Source of the DNA: an uncultured Lachnospiraceae bacterium
Lineage (GTDB): Bacteria; Bacillota; Clostridia; Lachnospirales; Lachnospiraceae
Reading direction: 5' to 3'
DNA: 58,740 bases
NCBI GenBank assembly: GCA_910587765.1
Contig: CAJUNR010000029.1
Coordinates: forward strand, 1 to 58,740
Shown in pieces: positions 43,715 through 52,711 of the stretch (positions are counted from its first letter, which is position 1; each line of letters starts with the position of its first letter). The position numbers and the translations under genes were made by a program. Below the pieces are notes generated by a model. The model had not been told where the DNA came from. It did not search any database and was given only the letters and a program-made list of their open reading frames with translations.

Positions 43715-44833
43715 TTATACGACATACCTTTCATTATTTTCGATAACAACTTTCACACCATTTTCACCCACATAACGGGAATTTGCCCGGATTGTGTCCC
43801 GGCTCTCCACAATACAGTTCTCAATATAAGTATTGTCGCCCAGATACACATCATTCAGAATGATGGAATTTCTGATCACACAGTTGTTCCCCACAAAAAC
43901 CTTCTTGAACAGAACGGAATTTTCAACTGTACCGTTAATGATGCATCCGCTCGCGACCAGACTGTTCTTCACATTCGAGCCTGCATTGTATTTCGCAGGA
44001 GGGAGATCCTGCACTTTGGAATAGATATCCGGATATTCATGCAGAAAATGATTCCTTATCTCCGGTTTGAGAAAGTCCATGTTTGTCTGATAGTACGACT
44101 CCACCGAGGAGATACTGTTCCAGTAACTGTCCATGCGGTAAACATAGATTTTCTTCACATTCTTGTAACGGATCAGGATATCGCGCACAAAATCATAGCG
44201 GTCTTCCTGCGCGCACTTTTCGATCAGCTCGATGAGCTGACGCCGGCGGATGATGTAGATCCCGCACGACACCAGATGCGCGTCCGTCGCCATGGGCTTT
44301 TCTTCCATATCAATCAGCCTGCCGTCTCCGTTATCCCTGACCACGCCGAACCGGCTCATATCCGTGCCTTCCGGCATGTCCCTGCACACGACCGTGATAT
44401 CCGCTTTTTTCTCGATATGATATTCCAGCACCTTATTGTAATCCATCTTGTAGACGCCGTCTCCGGAAGCGATCACTACGTAGGGCTCATGACTCTGCTT
44501 CAGCCAGTCCAGATTCTGATAGATACAGTCCGCGGTCCCGCGGTACCAGAAATTGTTGTCCGCTGTCACCATGGGGGTGAAAATATACAGCCCTCCCTGT
44601 TTCCGTCCGAAATCCCACCATTTGGAGGAACTCAGATGCTCGTTCAGGGAACGGGAATTGTACTGCGTCAGCACAGCCACCTTCTGCACATGGGAATTGG
44701 ACATATTGCTCAGCGAAAAGTCGATTCCCCGGTAACTGCCCGCCACCGGCATGGCCGCTATAGCGCGCTTTGTGGACAGCTCTTTCATCCTGTGGTTATT
44801 GCCCCCTGCCAAAATAAGTCCGATCGCTCTCAT
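43715..44833 (-). CDS. glgD: glucose-1-phosphate adenylyltransferase subunit GlgD
   Basis: 372 residues, homologous to GlgC: GLILAGGNNHRMKELSTKRA at the N-terminus (a modified pyrophosphorylase loop), WYRGTADCIYQNLDW, and left-handed beta-helix repeats at the C-terminus. GlgD alone is usually not catalytic; it modulates GlgC in a heterotetramer in Firmicutes. Its ATG overlaps the glgC stop by four bases, implying coupled translation. Confidence 0.93.
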   Translation of the reverse strand: MRAIGLILAGGNNHRMKELSTKRAIAAMPVAGSYRGIDFSLSNMSNSHVQKVAVLTQYNSRSLNEHLSSSKWWDFGRKQGGLYIFTPMVTADNNFWYRGTADCIYQNLDWLKQSHEPYVVIASGDGVYKMDYNKVLEYHIEKKADITVVCRDMPEGTDMSRFGVVRDNGDGRLIDMEEKPMATDAHLVSCGIYIIRRRQLIELIEKCAQEDRYDFVRDILIRYKNVKKIYVYRMDSYWNSISSVESYYQTNMDFLKPEIRNHFLHEYPDIYSKVQDLPPAKYNAGSNVKNSLVASGCIINGTVENSVLFKKVFVGNNCVIRNSIILNDVYLGDNTYIENCIVESRDTIRANSRYVGENGVKVVIENNERYVV

Positions 44834-46104
44834 GCTCTGTCACCTGCCTTAATCAATGTCCCGCCGCTTTCGAGCACGCCGTTCGGATAGTCCTCCCGTT
44901 CGGTTCTGCCAGACACCGCGGTATTCAGACCGATCTGTACTCCGGACGGAATCACCGTATTCTCTCCGACGGTCACAAGCCCGAAAGAATACACCTTGGG
45001 ATTCACTCTGTTCGGCACGTTCTCCCCGGTACCGAGAACACAGTTCTCACCAATCCGCACTTCCTCGGCAATAATCGCTTTGTCCACTCTGCAGCCGGCT
45101 CCGACGACCGTGTTCTTCATAATGATGGAATCCCGCACAACAGCCCCTTTGCCCACTGTGACGCCGGCTCCGATGACCGAATTTACCACCGTTCCTTCGA
45201 TACAGGAACTGCCGCAGACAATACTCCGCTCAATAAAGCCTTCCTCCGACACATAGAGCGGCGGCACCGCATCACTCTTGGTGTAGATCTTCCAAAATTC
45301 CTCATACAGATTGAACTCCGGAATAATGTCGATCAGCTCCATATTCGCTTCCCAGTAGGAGCCCAGGGTCCCCACATCTTTCCAGTAACCGTTGTACTCA
45401 TACGCAAACAGGCGCTCCCCGTCTGCAAGACACTCCGGCAGAATGTGCTTTCCGAAATCGCAGTGCGGAACGTCCTTCATGCGGATCAGAGCCTCCCTCA
45501 GAAGCTTCCAGGTAAAGATATAGATGCCCATGGAAGCCAGATTGCTTCTGGGATTCGCCGGCTTCTCCTCGAACTCGCTGATCTGCCCGTGGTCGTCCGT
45601 AATCACAACGCCGAAACGACCCGCCTCCTCCCAGGGCACCGGCATGCACGCGATTGTGACCGCGGCCTCGTTCTCCTTGTGATAATCCAGCATCACTTCA
45701 TAGTCCATCTTGTAAATGTGATCGCCGGAGAGAATCAGAACGTAATCCGGATTATACGTGTCAATATAATCAATGTTCTGATAGATCGCGTTGGCGGTCC
45801 CGGAGTACCAGTCGCTGCCGGCGCTCTTCTCATAAGGAGACAGAATCGTCACCCCTCCGTTATTGCGGTCCAGATCCCACGGCATGCCGATTCCGATGTG
45901 CGTATTCAGCCGCAGGGGCTGATACTGCGTCAGCACGCCCACGGTGTCAATGCCGGAATTGATACAGTTGCTGAGCGGAAAGTCGATAATACGATATTTT
46001 CCGCCGAAAGCAACCGCCGGTTTCGCCACCTTTGCGGTAAGGACCCCCAGCCTGCTTCCCTGCCCGCCAGCCAAAAGCATGGCTATCATTTCCTTTTTAA
46101 TCAC
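44830..46104 (-). CDS. glgC: glucose-1-phosphate adenylyltransferase GlgC
   Basis: 424 residues from a GTG at 46104 behind AAGAGGTG. It makes ADP-glucose for glycogen. Motifs: AMLLAGGQGSRLGVLT, FGGKYRIIDFPLSNCINSG, WYSGTANAIYQNIDY, SGDHIYKMDY, and FEEKPANP. The open frame continues upstream to 47178, but that part lies antisense to murC and has no GlgC character. glgA, glgB and glgP are not in the window. Confidence 0.95.
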   Translation of the reverse strand: MIKKEMIAMLLAGGQGSRLGVLTAKVAKPAVAFGGKYRIIDFPLSNCINSGIDTVGVLTQYQPLRLNTHIGIGMPWDLDRNNGGVTILSPYEKSAGSDWYSGTANAIYQNIDYIDTYNPDYVLILSGDHIYKMDYEVMLDYHKENEAAVTIACMPVPWEEAGRFGVVITDDHGQISEFEEKPANPRSNLASMGIYIFTWKLLREALIRMKDVPHCDFGKHILPECLADGERLFAYEYNGYWKDVGTLGSYWEANMELIDIIPEFNLYEEFWKIYTKSDAVPPLYVSEEGFIERSIVCGSSCIEGTVVNSVIGAGVTVGKGAVVRDSIIMKNTVVGAGCRVDKAIIAEEVRIGENCVLGTGENVPNRVNPKVYSFGLVTVGENTVIPSGVQIGLNTAVSGRTEREDYPNGVLESGGTLIKAGDRA

Positions 46105-46147
46105 GCTATCACCTCTTGCTGTAACATTATAATGCCTTGATGCCCCT

Positions 46148-46176
46148 ATTATATCACACCTTTTGTAAATAGTGAA
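46148..46176 (-). promoter_or_regulatory. glgC promoter
   Basis: Minus strand TTCACT (46176-46171), 17 bp, TATAAT (46153-46148), about 45 bp before the GTG. Confidence 0.6.
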
Positions 46177-46334
46177 TATTTTCGTCTGAAAATCTTCCTG
46201 TTTTTTTGCCGTTTTTTGATTATTTTCTCCTTCCCAAATAATAAAAAAGGCACCGTTTCTGCAATTTTTTCGCTTTCTTTCACACTCCTTTCGACCGTTT
46301 TCTGAAAACGCCCGCACTTCTTCCCGGCTGCGCA

Positions 46335-46362
46335 TTGATTTTTCCGCCAAAGACAGTATAAT
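46335..46362 (+). promoter_or_regulatory. murC promoter
   Basis: TTGATT (46335-46340), 16 bp, TATAAT (46357-46362), 27 bp before the murC ATG. It is divergent to the glgC promoter. Confidence 0.75.
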
Positions 46363-46389
46363 GGAAACAAAAAAAGGAGAGTTTCCAGA

Positions 46390-47781
46390 ATGTACCAGAT
46401 AGATTTTCACACCCCCATCCATGTCCATTTTATCGGCATCGGCGGCATCAGCATGAGCGGGCTGGCCGAGATTCTTCTGCGGGAAGGCTTCACCGTGTCC
46501 GGCTCCGACGCCGCCAAAACCGCCCTCACGGAACATCTTACAGCACTCGGCGCTTCCGTAAGTTACGGACAGTGCGCGGAAAACATCCGCCTCCAGAAGA
46601 ACATCGGCGCGGTCGTATATACCGCTGCCATCCGCCCGGATAATCCGGAATACGCCGCCGCCAAAACCGCAGGCCTTCCCATGCTCTCCCGGGCGGAGCT
46701 TCTGGGGCAGATTATGCGCAACTACAGGACCGCCGTCGCCGTCGCCGGAACGCACGGCAAGACCACCACCACTTCCATGCTCGCGACAGTTCTTCTGGAG
46801 GCGGAAACGGATCCCACAGTTTCTCTGGGAGGCATCCTGCCCGCAATCGGCGGAAATATCCGGGTCGGACATTCCGACACCTTCCTGACCGAGGCCTGCG
46901 AATACACCAACAGCTACCTGTCCTTCTGCCCCACCGTCAGCATCATACTGAACATCGAGGAGGATCACATGGACTTTTTCCGCGATCTTGCGGACATCCG
47001 CTCCTCCTTCCGCCGGTTTGCGCAGCTTCTGCCGGCCGACGGGCTTCTGATTCTGAACGCGCAGATCGAACATCCGGAAGAGATTACGGACGTCGTCCGG
47101 GCTCGCGTCGTCACCTTCGGCCTGACCGGAGAGGAGGATTACTCTGCCGAACCGAACAGCATTACGTTCGATCCGCACGGCTGCGCCTCCTTTCTCCTAC
47201 TCCATCAGGGAAAATCCGTCGGCCCTGTCAGCCTGAACGTGCCGGGGCTTCACAATGTATCCAACGCGCTGGCCGCGCTGACCGCCGCGCTGGAGCTTGG
47301 AATTTCCTTTGACACGGCCGCCGCCGGACTGTCGTCCTTCCACGGTACCGAGAGACGTTTTCAGTACAAAGGGCAGGTGGACGGCGTGACCGTCATCGAC
47401 GACTATGCGCATCACCCGACGGAAATACGGGCCACGCTCACGGCCGCCTCCCACTATCCCCACCGGGAGATCTGGTGCGTTTTCCAGCCGCACACCTATA
47501 CCCGCACGCAGGCGTTTCTGAAAGAGTTCGCCCAGGCCCTCTCCCTGGCCGACCATGTGGTTCTCGCGGATATTTACGCGGCCAGAGAGCAGAACACCAT
47601 CGGCGTCAGCTCCCTCGACCTTCTGAGAGAACTGGAAGCGCTGGGGACGGACTGCCGTTATTTTCCGTCCTTCGATGAGATTGAAAAATTTTTATCGGAA
47701 AAATATGCCCCCGGCGACCTGTTGATAACTATGGGGGCGGGAAATGTGCTGGAAATCGGGGAAAACCTGCTTTCCAGATAG
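46390..47781 (+). CDS. murC: UDP-N-acetylmuramate--L-alanine ligase
   Basis: A 463-residue Mur ligase adding the first amino acid to the peptidoglycan stem. N-terminal HFIGIGGISMSGLAEIL, the ATP loop AGTHGKTTTTSML, central EDHMDFF, and DDYAHHPTEIRATL near the C-terminal domain. AAAGGAG lies 11 bases upstream. First gene right of the orientation switch. Confidence 0.96.
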   Translation: MYQIDFHTPIHVHFIGIGGISMSGLAEILLREGFTVSGSDAAKTALTEHLTALGASVSYGQCAENIRLQKNIGAVVYTAAIRPDNPEYAAAKTAGLPMLSRAELLGQIMRNYRTAVAVAGTHGKTTTTSMLATVLLEAETDPTVSLGGILPAIGGNIRVGHSDTFLTEACEYTNSYLSFCPTVSIILNIEEDHMDFFRDLADIRSSFRRFAQLLPADGLLILNAQIEHPEEITDVVRARVVTFGLTGEEDYSAEPNSITFDPHGCASFLLLHQGKSVGPVSLNVPGLHNVSNALAALTAALELGISFDTAAAGLSSFHGTERRFQYKGQVDGVTVIDDYAHHPTEIRATLTAASHYPHREIWCVFQPHTYTRTQAFLKEFAQALSLADHVVLADIYAAREQNTIGVSSLDLLRELEALGTDCRYFPSFDEIEKFLSEKYAPGDLLITMGAGNVLEIGENLLSR

Positions 47782-47783
47782 AG

Positions 47784-47979
47784 TTATCCACATTATCCAC
47801 ATGCTTATCAACATAATAAGTTGTACGGGCATGTGGATTTTTTCGTGGATAACCGATTTACATAATATTTTCTGGTTTCCGACCGTAAATTGCCCGTTTT
47901 TCCTGTTTTTCCGTCGTTTTTTGTCGAAAACCTGCCCTGCTCATCCCAACTTTCCACCAGGTTATCCACATTATCCACA
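47784..47979. promoter_or_regulatory. DnaA-box cluster before dnaD-dnaC
   Basis: Four perfect TTATCCACA boxes in two directly abutting pairs (47784-47792 with 47793-47801; 47962-47970 with 47971-47979). Also TTATCAACA at 47805-47813 and an inverted near-perfect box CGTGGATAA at 47844-47852; a weaker TGTGGATTT lies at 47832. The stretch between the pairs is comparatively AT-rich. It occupies most of the gap between murC and a DnaD-like gene. It could be a DnaA-controlled promoter, a DnaA titration site, or part of an origin. Confidence 0.85.
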
Positions 47980-48049
47980 TGTTCCGTTCACCGTCCTGTC
48001 CATATCTCCACCGGTTCCCGGGGCTATTTCCTTTTTTTCGCGGGTGTGC

Positions 48050-48055
48050 TATAAT
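48050..48055 (+). promoter_or_regulatory. dnaD-like gene promoter (extended -10)
   Basis: TGCTATAAT: a perfect -10 with TG extension, 46 bp before the ATG and 70 bp after the last DnaA box. Confidence 0.6.
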
Positions 48056-48101
48056 GAACGTCAGCGAAAAAAGTGCCCACAGAAGAGGAGTATCGACCGC
48101 C

Positions 48102-49157
48102 ATGAACCAGTTCCGTCTGAAAACCGATATCCCCGCCGGCATGACCGGCGTCTCCAATCTTTTTCTGGATTACTACATGCCGAAAGCCAACGGAGAATAT
48201 GTCAAAGTCTATCTCTATCTGCTGCGCGCGCTGAACCATCCGGATATGGAACTGTCCGTCACCGCGTTTGCCGACGCTCTGGAACATACGGAGGGCGACA
48301 TTCTGCGCGCGCTGAAATACTGGGAGAAGCAGAAGCTTCTCCGTCTGGAATGCAATGCTGCCAGGGAACTTCAGGGCATCTACCTGCTGCGGATTCCCCT
48401 GCCCGACGACCGGACGGAGCCTCTGGTCCAGGAGACGCCGAAACCGGCGTCCGACGGCAGGACTCCTCCTCAGAAGAAATCCTACAGCCCCGATGATCTG
48501 GCGGAATTTTCCAGTCAGAAAGAGTGCCGTCAGCTTGTATTTGTATGTGAACAGTATCTGAAGAAAACCATGAGTCCCATGGAAACCGAGACGCTGCTCT
48601 ACTTCTACGACCAGCTTCATTTCTCCGTCGACCTGATCGAATATCTGGTGGAATACTGCGTCTGCAAAGGGAGCCGCAGCATTCACTATATCGAGAAGGT
48701 GGCGCTTGCCTGGGCCGAGGCAGGCATTACCACCGTTGCGGAGGCAAAGGAACGGACCACGACCTATACCCGCGGCTGTTTCGCCGTCATGAAAGCCTTC
48801 GGCATCAACGACCGCAATCCCGTGGACCCGGAATTAAAATACATTGAGAAATGGCTGTTAACTTATGATTTTACGTTGGAACTGATCCTGGAAGCATGCA
48901 CAAGGACCATGGAACGCCTTCACAAGCCGAGCTTCCAGTATGCGGACCGGATCCTGAAGGAATGGAGCCGGCATAAGGTACATACGCTCGAGGACGTAAA
49001 GGCGCTCGACGCCGAACACCAGAAGCGCGGCAGACAGACGAAGACGGCCCCTGCCGCCCGCTCCACCGGCTTCTCCAATTTCGAACAGAGGGACTATGAT
49101 TTTGACGCCCTGGAGGAACAGCTTCTGAACAGCCAGCAGATCCGCCAGGAAGTATAA
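48102..49157 (+). CDS. DnaD-domain replication initiation protein
   Basis: 351 residues from the ATG with AGAGGAG eleven bases upstream; an earlier in-frame ATG at 47979 overlaps a DnaA box and is unlikely. A winged-helix-like N-terminus (VKVYLYLLRALNHPDMELSV, then DALEHTEGDILRALKYWEKQ) precedes two DnaB_2/DnaD repeats (FYDQLHFSVDLIEYLVEYCV; WLLTYDFTLELILEACTRTM), each with a YxxxIxxxW-like helix. DnaD/DnaB proteins help load helicase at origins in Firmicutes. It is paired with a DnaC-like loader. Confidence 0.88.
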   Translation: MNQFRLKTDIPAGMTGVSNLFLDYYMPKANGEYVKVYLYLLRALNHPDMELSVTAFADALEHTEGDILRALKYWEKQKLLRLECNAARELQGIYLLRIPLPDDRTEPLVQETPKPASDGRTPPQKKSYSPDDLAEFSSQKECRQLVFVCEQYLKKTMSPMETETLLYFYDQLHFSVDLIEYLVEYCVCKGSRSIHYIEKVALAWAEAGITTVAEAKERTTTYTRGCFAVMKAFGINDRNPVDPELKYIEKWLLTYDFTLELILEACTRTMERLHKPSFQYADRILKEWSRHKVHTLEDVKALDAEHQKRGRQTKTAPAARSTGFSNFEQRDYDFDALEEQLLNSQQIRQEV

Positions 49158-49167
49158 GGAGGGCCAT

Positions 49168-50154
49168 ATGCCGCTGACCAATCAGCAATACGACGCCATC
49201 ATGCGCGGTTACGACCGCAGACAATATCAGAACTACCGCACACAGCGCCGGCGCACGGAAGAGGTTCTGAGCAGGCTGCCTCAGATCGGCGCGCTCGAGG
49301 AACGCATCTCCTCCTGCAGCCTCGAACACGCGCAGCGGCTCATCGCGCTTCAGGAACAGGAACCGGACGGGAACCATCGCCATATACTGGAGGATCTGCG
49401 GGCGGAACTGGACAGGCTCTGTCTGGAGAAAAAACGGCTTCTGACCGAAAACGGCTATCCGGCGGATTATCTGGACATGCCTTACACCTGTCCGGACTGC
49501 CGGGACACCGGATATATCGGCCGGCAGAAATGCCGCTGCTTCCGCAGGGAGGAAATCCGTCTCCTCTACTCCGCCTCACACCTGGAACATGTGCTGTCGG
49601 AGGAAAATTTCTCCACGCTTTCCTTTGACGTCTACGACGAGGAACAGAAGCTGCGCATGCCCTCCGTGATCCGCATCTGCCAGGATTTTGTGGATACTTT
49701 CGGCGACGGCGGAAAAAATCTGCACTTTTACGGCCCGGTCGGAACCGGCAAGACATTTTTATCCAACTGCATTGCCGCAGCGCTTCTGGAGCAGGGATAT
49801 TCCGTTGTCTATTTTACCGCCTTTCAGTTCTTTGAACGGTTCTCCCTCCCGGTCGCCGCCGATGGCGCGGGAGCGGCCGCCCGCCACGAGGCGCTGCTTG
49901 ACTGCGATCTTCTGATCCTCGACGATGTCGGCACGGAGCTTGCCAACACGTTTACCGTATCCCGCCTGTTTCAGGTTCTGAACGAGCGTGCGCTGCGCAG
50001 ACGATCCACGATTCTGTCCACCAACCTGCCGCCCAAGGAGTTCCGGGACACTTACAGCGAACGGATCTTTTCCCGGATTTCTGCGTCGTATACGCTCGTG
50101 AAATTCTCCGGAAGCGACATCCGCATCCGCAAAAAAATTTCATGTTCCCTTTGA
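49168..50154 (+). CDS. DnaC/DnaI-like helicase loader ATPase
   Basis: A 328-residue AAA+ protein. The N-terminal part has a zinc-site-like CPDCRDTGYIGRQKCRC; Walker A is FYGPVGTGKTFLSNCIA; Walker B is CDLLILDDVGTEL; sensor-like STNLPPKEF follows and the arginine finger region is SERIFSRI. It starts 10 bp after the dnaD-like gene, so the two are co-expressed. It loads the replicative helicase in related bacteria. Confidence 0.92.
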   Translation: MPLTNQQYDAIMRGYDRRQYQNYRTQRRRTEEVLSRLPQIGALEERISSCSLEHAQRLIALQEQEPDGNHRHILEDLRAELDRLCLEKKRLLTENGYPADYLDMPYTCPDCRDTGYIGRQKCRCFRREEIRLLYSASHLEHVLSEENFSTLSFDVYDEEQKLRMPSVIRICQDFVDTFGDGGKNLHFYGPVGTGKTFLSNCIAAALLEQGYSVVYFTAFQFFERFSLPVAADGAGAAARHEALLDCDLLILDDVGTELANTFTVSRLFQVLNERALRRRSTILSTNLPPKEFRDTYSERIFSRISASYTLVKFSGSDIRIRKKISCSL

Positions 50155-50160
50155 AATCCC

Positions 50161-50190
50161 TTGACGATATCCGAGGGGAAATGTTATAAA
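50161..50190 (+). promoter_or_regulatory. prs promoter
   Basis: TTGACG (50161-50166), 18 bp, TATAAA (50185-50190); a TTATAA reading gives 17 bp. It lies right after the dnaC stop. Confidence 0.75.
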
Positions 50191-50244
50191 ATTCATAGCA
50201 GGACTGTTGTTTTATTTTACTGTACATATTTTGGAGGAGCGATT

Positions 50245-51429
50245 ATGAATATTCAACGCAGTGAACGTGTTCTGGAAACCATCCCCGTAGGCTCTCTGGG
50301 CATCATTCCCCTGCCAAGCTGCCGTGAACTGGGTCGGAAAGTGGACGGCTACCTGGTGCAGTGGCGGCGGGAAAGCGCCAACGAACACAAGAATACCATT
50401 GCCTTTCAGGGATACGAACGCGACTCCTATCTGGTCAGCACGAAGGTCCCCCGTTTTGGCTCCGGAGAGGCGAAAGGCATCGTCCAGGAATCCGTCCGCG
50501 GACGGGATCTGTACCTCATGGTGGACGTGTGCAATTACAGCCTGACCTACCGCCTCTACGGGAAGGAGAATCATATGTCTCCGGACGATCATTACCAGGA
50601 TCTGAAACGCATCATTGCCGCATGTGCCGGCAAGGCGAGGAGAATCACCGTAATCATGCCCTTCCTCTATGAGAGCCGGCAGCACAAGCGTTCCACCAGA
50701 GAATCTCTGGACTGCGCGCTTGCCCTGAAGGAACTTGTGCGCATGGGCGTGGACAATATCCTCACCTTTGACGCGCATGATCCAAGAGTGCAGAACGCCA
50801 TCCCGCTCCACGGCTTTGAAACCGTGCAGCCTTCCTATCAGTTTATCAAGGCTCTGCTGGGCAACGTGCCGGATATCCAGGTGGACAGCGACCATCTGAT
50901 GGTGGTAAGCCCCGACGAAGGGGGAATGAGCCGGGCCATCTACATCGCCAACGTTCTGGGCGTCGATATGGGCATGTTTTACAAGCGCAGGGACTACACG
51001 CGGGTGGAAAACGGCCGCAATCCCATCGTGGCGCACGAATTTCTCGGCAGCAACGTGGAGGGAAAGGATATCATCGTCATCGACGACATGATCTCCTCCG
51101 GAGAAAGTATGATTGACGTCGCCGGAAAGCTCAAGGAGCTGCGTGCGGGGAGAATCTTCCTCTACTCCACCTTCGGCCTCTTCACGAACGGTATGGGAAA
51201 ATTTGACAGGGCTTTTGAGGAAGGCATTTTCTACCGCCTTCTGACAACCAATCTCGTCTACCAGACGCCGGAGCTTCTTGCAAGGCCCTATTATATATCC
51301 TGTGAAATGAGCAAATACATCGCGCTCCTGATCGACACGCTGAATCACGACGCTTCGATCAGCGATCTTCTGGATCCATACGAGCGCATTCACCGGCTTC
51401 TGGAACGATACAAAAGCGGCCGGCTTTAA
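50245..51429 (+). CDS. prs: ribose-phosphate pyrophosphokinase, long divergent form
   Basis: A 394-residue PRPP synthetase, longer than the common 310-320-residue form. Homology is clear: FDAHDPRVQNAI, VVSPDEGGMSRAI, and the PRPP-binding loop VIDDMISSGESMIDVA, which departs from the usual DTGGT ending. N-terminal VGSLGIIPLPSCRELG also differs from the classical start. GGAGGAG precedes the ATG. PRPP feeds nucleotides, histidine and NAD, the last through pncB here. Some deviation in the active loop leaves its exact activity to be tested. Confidence 0.82.
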   Translation: MNIQRSERVLETIPVGSLGIIPLPSCRELGRKVDGYLVQWRRESANEHKNTIAFQGYERDSYLVSTKVPRFGSGEAKGIVQESVRGRDLYLMVDVCNYSLTYRLYGKENHMSPDDHYQDLKRIIAACAGKARRITVIMPFLYESRQHKRSTRESLDCALALKELVRMGVDNILTFDAHDPRVQNAIPLHGFETVQPSYQFIKALLGNVPDIQVDSDHLMVVSPDEGGMSRAIYIANVLGVDMGMFYKRRDYTRVENGRNPIVAHEFLGSNVEGKDIIVIDDMISSGESMIDVAGKLKELRAGRIFLYSTFGLFTNGMGKFDRAFEEGIFYRLLTTNLVYQTPELLARPYYISCEMSKYIALLIDTLNHDASISDLLDPYERIHRLLERYKSGRL

Positions 51430-51440
51430 GAGGACTGTTT

Positions 51441-52694
51441 ATGAAAAATTTTATCTTTATCTCTCCCGGATTTCCGGGCAACTATGAAAATTTCTGCATC
51501 GCTCTGAAGGCGGACGGCGTCCGCGTGCTGGGAATCGGCGACACTCCCTATGACGCTCTCTCGTCCGGACTCCGGGCTGCTCTGACCGAATATTACCGGG
51601 TGGAAAACATGGAGGATTATGACGCCATGTTCCGCGCCGTGGCCTTTTTGTCGTTCCGTTACGGGAAGATCGACTGGCTGGAAAGCAACAACGAATACTG
51701 GCTGATGCAGGATGCCAGACTGCGGGAGGATTTCCATATTACGACCGGTCTGCAGCCCAAAGACATGGCTCTGATCAAGTACAAATCCCGCATGAAGGAA
51801 GGCTACAAAAAGGCCGGTATCCCCACCGCCCGCTGGCATCTGGTCGACGACCTGAAAAATGCCCGCGCCTTCATCCGGCAGGTGGGGTATCCGGTCATCG
51901 TCAAACCGGATTCCGGCGTAGGCGCTTCCGATACCTGGAGAATCAATGACGAACAGGATCTGAAAAGCTTTTTCTGCAACGTACCGTCCGTCCCTTATAT
52001 CATGGAGGAATACGTGCCCGGAGAGATCTGTTCCTATGACGCCATCGTAAACAGCAAAGGAAGCGTTCTGTTCGAGACCGGCAACATCTCTCCCATCTCC
52101 ATCATGGACTGTGTAAACGACCATGAATCCATTCATTTTTACATCGTGGACCAACTGGCGGAGGATCTGCGGGAATACGGCCGCGCCTGTCTGAAAGCTT
52201 TCCGCGTGCGCAGCCGCTTTGTCCATCTGGAATTTTTCCGCCTGACCGAGGACCACGCTTATCTGGGCAAAATGGGGCAGGTGGTCGGTCTGGAAGTCAA
52301 CATGCGCCCCTCGGGCGGGCCGACGCCGGATATGATCAACTACGCCTACAGCACCAACTGCTATCAGCACTATGCCGATATGATGGTCTATGACCGGCTC
52401 CGGCACAGAAGCCGCTCCACGCCCTGTTTCTGCGCGTTTGTGGGACGCTGGAAGGAGGTTCCCTACGTCCATTCCCATCTGGATATCATCCGCACGTTTA
52501 AGGAGCAGCTCAAGACCGCGGAGGAGCTTCCCGACGTGCTGGCGCACGGAATGGGCAACCATATCTATCTGGCAAAACTGGAGCACAAGGAGGCCATGGA
52601 AGAATTTTTCCGCTACACGATGGCCGTTGAGACGCCCGTGGAGGACGCCGCCGGCGGACCCGAATCACGGGCAATAAAAGAAAGACAACAATAA
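51441..52694 (+). CDS. ATP-grasp carboxylate-amine ligase-like protein
   Basis: 417 residues with an ATP-grasp fold: N-terminal ISPGFPGNYENFCIALKADG, the lysine-containing GYPVIVKPDSGVGASDTW, EEYVPGEICSYDAIV, and a metal-binding GLEVNMRPSGGPTPDMINYA. ATP-grasp enzymes couple an acyl phosphate to an amine or thiol. It follows prs by 11 bp and precedes an esterase by 17 bp. Substrate unknown. Confidence 0.82.
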   Translation: MKNFIFISPGFPGNYENFCIALKADGVRVLGIGDTPYDALSSGLRAALTEYYRVENMEDYDAMFRAVAFLSFRYGKIDWLESNNEYWLMQDARLREDFHITTGLQPKDMALIKYKSRMKEGYKKAGIPTARWHLVDDLKNARAFIRQVGYPVIVKPDSGVGASDTWRINDEQDLKSFFCNVPSVPYIMEEYVPGEICSYDAIVNSKGSVLFETGNISPISIMDCVNDHESIHFYIVDQLAEDLREYGRACLKAFRVRSRFVHLEFFRLTEDHAYLGKMGQVVGLEVNMRPSGGPTPDMINYAYSTNCYQHYADMMVYDRLRHRSRSTPCFCAFVGRWKEVPYVHSHLDIIRTFKEQLKTAEELPDVLAHGMGNHIYLAKLEHKEAMEEFFRYTMAVETPVEDAAGGPESRAIKERQQ

Positions 52695-52711
52695 AGGACA
52701 GGACTTAGCTT

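Noticed and set aside
46105..47178. N-terminal extension of glgC to 782 residues
   Set aside because: The extra part is antisense to murC and unlike GlgC; the GTG at 46104 with its ribosome site gives the normal 424 residues.
47784..47979. Calling the DnaA-box cluster oriC outright
   Set aside because: dnaA and dnaN are absent and skew could not be measured, so it is listed as a regulatory cluster with origin as one option.
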